Positions 49,066-49,862 of a stretch of 49,862 nt of DNA are shown here, piece by piece (position 1 is the first letter of the stretch; every line of letters starts with the position of its first letter). The notes under the pieces were generated by a model that made no database searches, was not told where the DNA came from, and worked only from the letters and a program-made list of their open reading frames with translations. The translations under genes and the position numbers were made by a program. This DNA is from an uncultured beta proteobacterium (GTDB lineage: Bacteria; Pseudomonadota; Gammaproteobacteria; Burkholderiales; SG8-39): contig CADEDU010000055.1 in assembly GCA_902826155.1 (NCBI GenBank), positions 1 through 49,862 of the forward strand, written 5' to 3'.

Positions 49066-49862
49066 ATGAAACGACGATTCAAGCAGGTCGACGTGTTCAC
49101 CACCGTGCCGTTCCAGGGCAATCCGGTCGCGGTCATCCTCGACAGCGAAGGTCTGGACGATGCCGCCATGCAGCGCATCGCACGCTGGACCAATCTGTCG
49201 GAGACGACGTTCGTGCTGCCGCCGACGCAGGCGGGCGCCGATTACCGCCTGCGCATCTTCACGCCGGGCGCCGAGCTGCCGTTTGCCGGCCACCCTACGC
49301 TTGGCTCTGCGCATGCGGTGTTGGAGGCGGGCATCGTCGACGCCGGGCGCAACAATCTCGTGCAGGAGTGCGCGGCGGGCCTCGTCCCCATCGCAGTCGA
49401 GCGCAGTGCTGCGGGCCTGCGATTACTCGCGACCGTGCCGACGCCGCGTCTTCGCCCGGTACCCGTAGAGCATTTGCCGGCATTGCGGCGCGCGCTCGGT
49501 GCGCAATGGGCGTCGGAACACGTGCCGATGATCGTCAACGTCGGCGCGGTGTGGATCATCGTGCCGCTGGCCGATGCGAGCACGCTGGCCGGGCTCAAGC
49601 CCGACTTGCCGGCGATGGCCGAGCTCAGCAACGCGCTCGAAGCGGGTGGCGTAACCGCGTTCGCGCGGCTGTCGGGCGCGGCCGACGCGATCAAGGTGCG
49701 TTCATTCGCACCCGCGCACGGCGTGAACGAAGACCCGGTGTGCGGCAGCGGCAACGCGAGCGTGGGTGCCTACGTTGCACACAGCCAGGCCTTTGCCGAT
49801 CTGCTCCCCGCCTACACGTCGTCGCAGGGACGCGAGATCGGCCGCGACGGTCACGTGGCGGT
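49066..49862 (+). CDS. PhzF-family isomerase, truncated by the window end
   Basis: The first 265 residues of a PhzF-family protein are present; the rest lies beyond the window. Members are isomerases or epimerases with a diaminopimelate-epimerase fold; PhzF itself isomerises a dihydroxyanthranilate in phenazine synthesis. QVDVFTTVPFQGNPVAVILD, NLSETTFV with the catalytic Glu46, AGHPTLGSAHAV and EDPVCGSGNASVG are clear signatures. The ATG at 49066 begins the normal N-terminus; a good SD is not seen. It is 16 bases after the VanZ-family gene. No phenazine genes are in sight, so the role is probably unrelated to phenazines. Confidence 0.9.
   Translation, partial: MKRRFKQVDVFTTVPFQGNPVAVILDSEGLDDAAMQRIARWTNLSETTFVLPPTQAGADYRLRIFTPGAELPFAGHPTLGSAHAVLEAGIVDAGRNNLVQECAAGLVPIAVERSAAGLRLLATVPTPRLRPVPVEHLPALRRALGAQWASEHVPMIVNVGAVWIIVPLADASTLAGLKPDLPAMAELSNALEAGGVTAFARLSGAADAIKVRSFAPAHGVNEDPVCGSGNASVGAYVAHSQAFADLLPAYTSSQGREIGRDGHVA

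Overview
The window is a GC-rich stretch of bacterial chromosome with about 46 protein genes and no RNA genes, insertion sequences, CRISPR arrays or phage genes that I can see. The dominant theme is nine secreted Bug/TctC-type solute receptors. That expansion, together with MmgE/PrpD, HyuA/HyuB, FAH-family, TauD and SDR enzymes, points to a metabolically versatile betaproteobacterium, most likely Burkholderiales. I cannot name a genus. This is accessory catabolic territory, with no recognisable core housekeeping cluster.

Layout. (1) 83-5531: a Bug receptor gene diverges from a plus-strand run encoding MmgE/PrpD, a QueG/RdhA-like iron-sulfur protein and an acyl-CoA ligase with an unusual helix-turn-helix-like N-terminus; the last two overlap by one base. 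(2) 5532-16168, minus strand: S41 peptidase lipoprotein, ACMSD-type amidohydrolase, class III aminotransferase, a secreted cupredoxin with its own terminator, HyuA/HyuB, an SDR, and a lipoprotein metallo-beta-lactamase of the AHL-lactonase type. (3) 16316-17851, plus strand: an Ig-like plus PHB-depolymerase-type esterase lipoprotein. (4) 17930-28421, minus strand: a long tight array of six Bug receptors, DoxX, a YVTN beta-propeller, a Gfo/Idh/MocA oxidoreductase, a GlcG/HbpS protein and a LivK-type receptor. (5) 28873-32183, minus strand: two VOC proteins, a fumarylpyruvate-hydrolase-like FAH protein and a quinone oxidoreductase. (6) 32573-36615: DUF1330, two exported methyltransferase-like paralogues, a flavin reductase and a transglutaminase-like protein. 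(7) 36602-42970, minus strand: an aromatic-acid-type cluster with a Rieske ferredoxin, two Bug receptors, a TauD dioxygenase, a 4,5-dihydroxyphthalate decarboxylase-like protein, a ring-hydroxylating dioxygenase beta subunit and a flavin-dependent monooxygenase. (8) 43125-49862, plus strand: GhrA-like reductase, SGNH hydrolase, alpha/beta hydrolase lipoprotein, SDR lacking the catalytic Tyr, ChaC-type cyclotransferase, VanZ-family membrane protein and the start of a PhzF-family gene that runs off the end.

How they may fit together (inference): periplasmic receptors capture organic acids, and cytoplasmic ligases, hydratases, ring-attacking oxygenases, decarboxylases and FAH/VOC enzymes process them. 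Membrane permease subunits (TctA/TctB, Liv) are absent from the window, as is any dedicated transcriptional regulator. The points most worth following up are the corrinoid-reductase-like protein coupled to the HTH-ligase fusion, the pair of exported methyltransferases bracketing a transglutaminase-like gene, and the oxygenase cluster with a beta subunit but no alpha subunit. Start codons were chosen from visible Shine-Dalgarno sequences and signal peptides.
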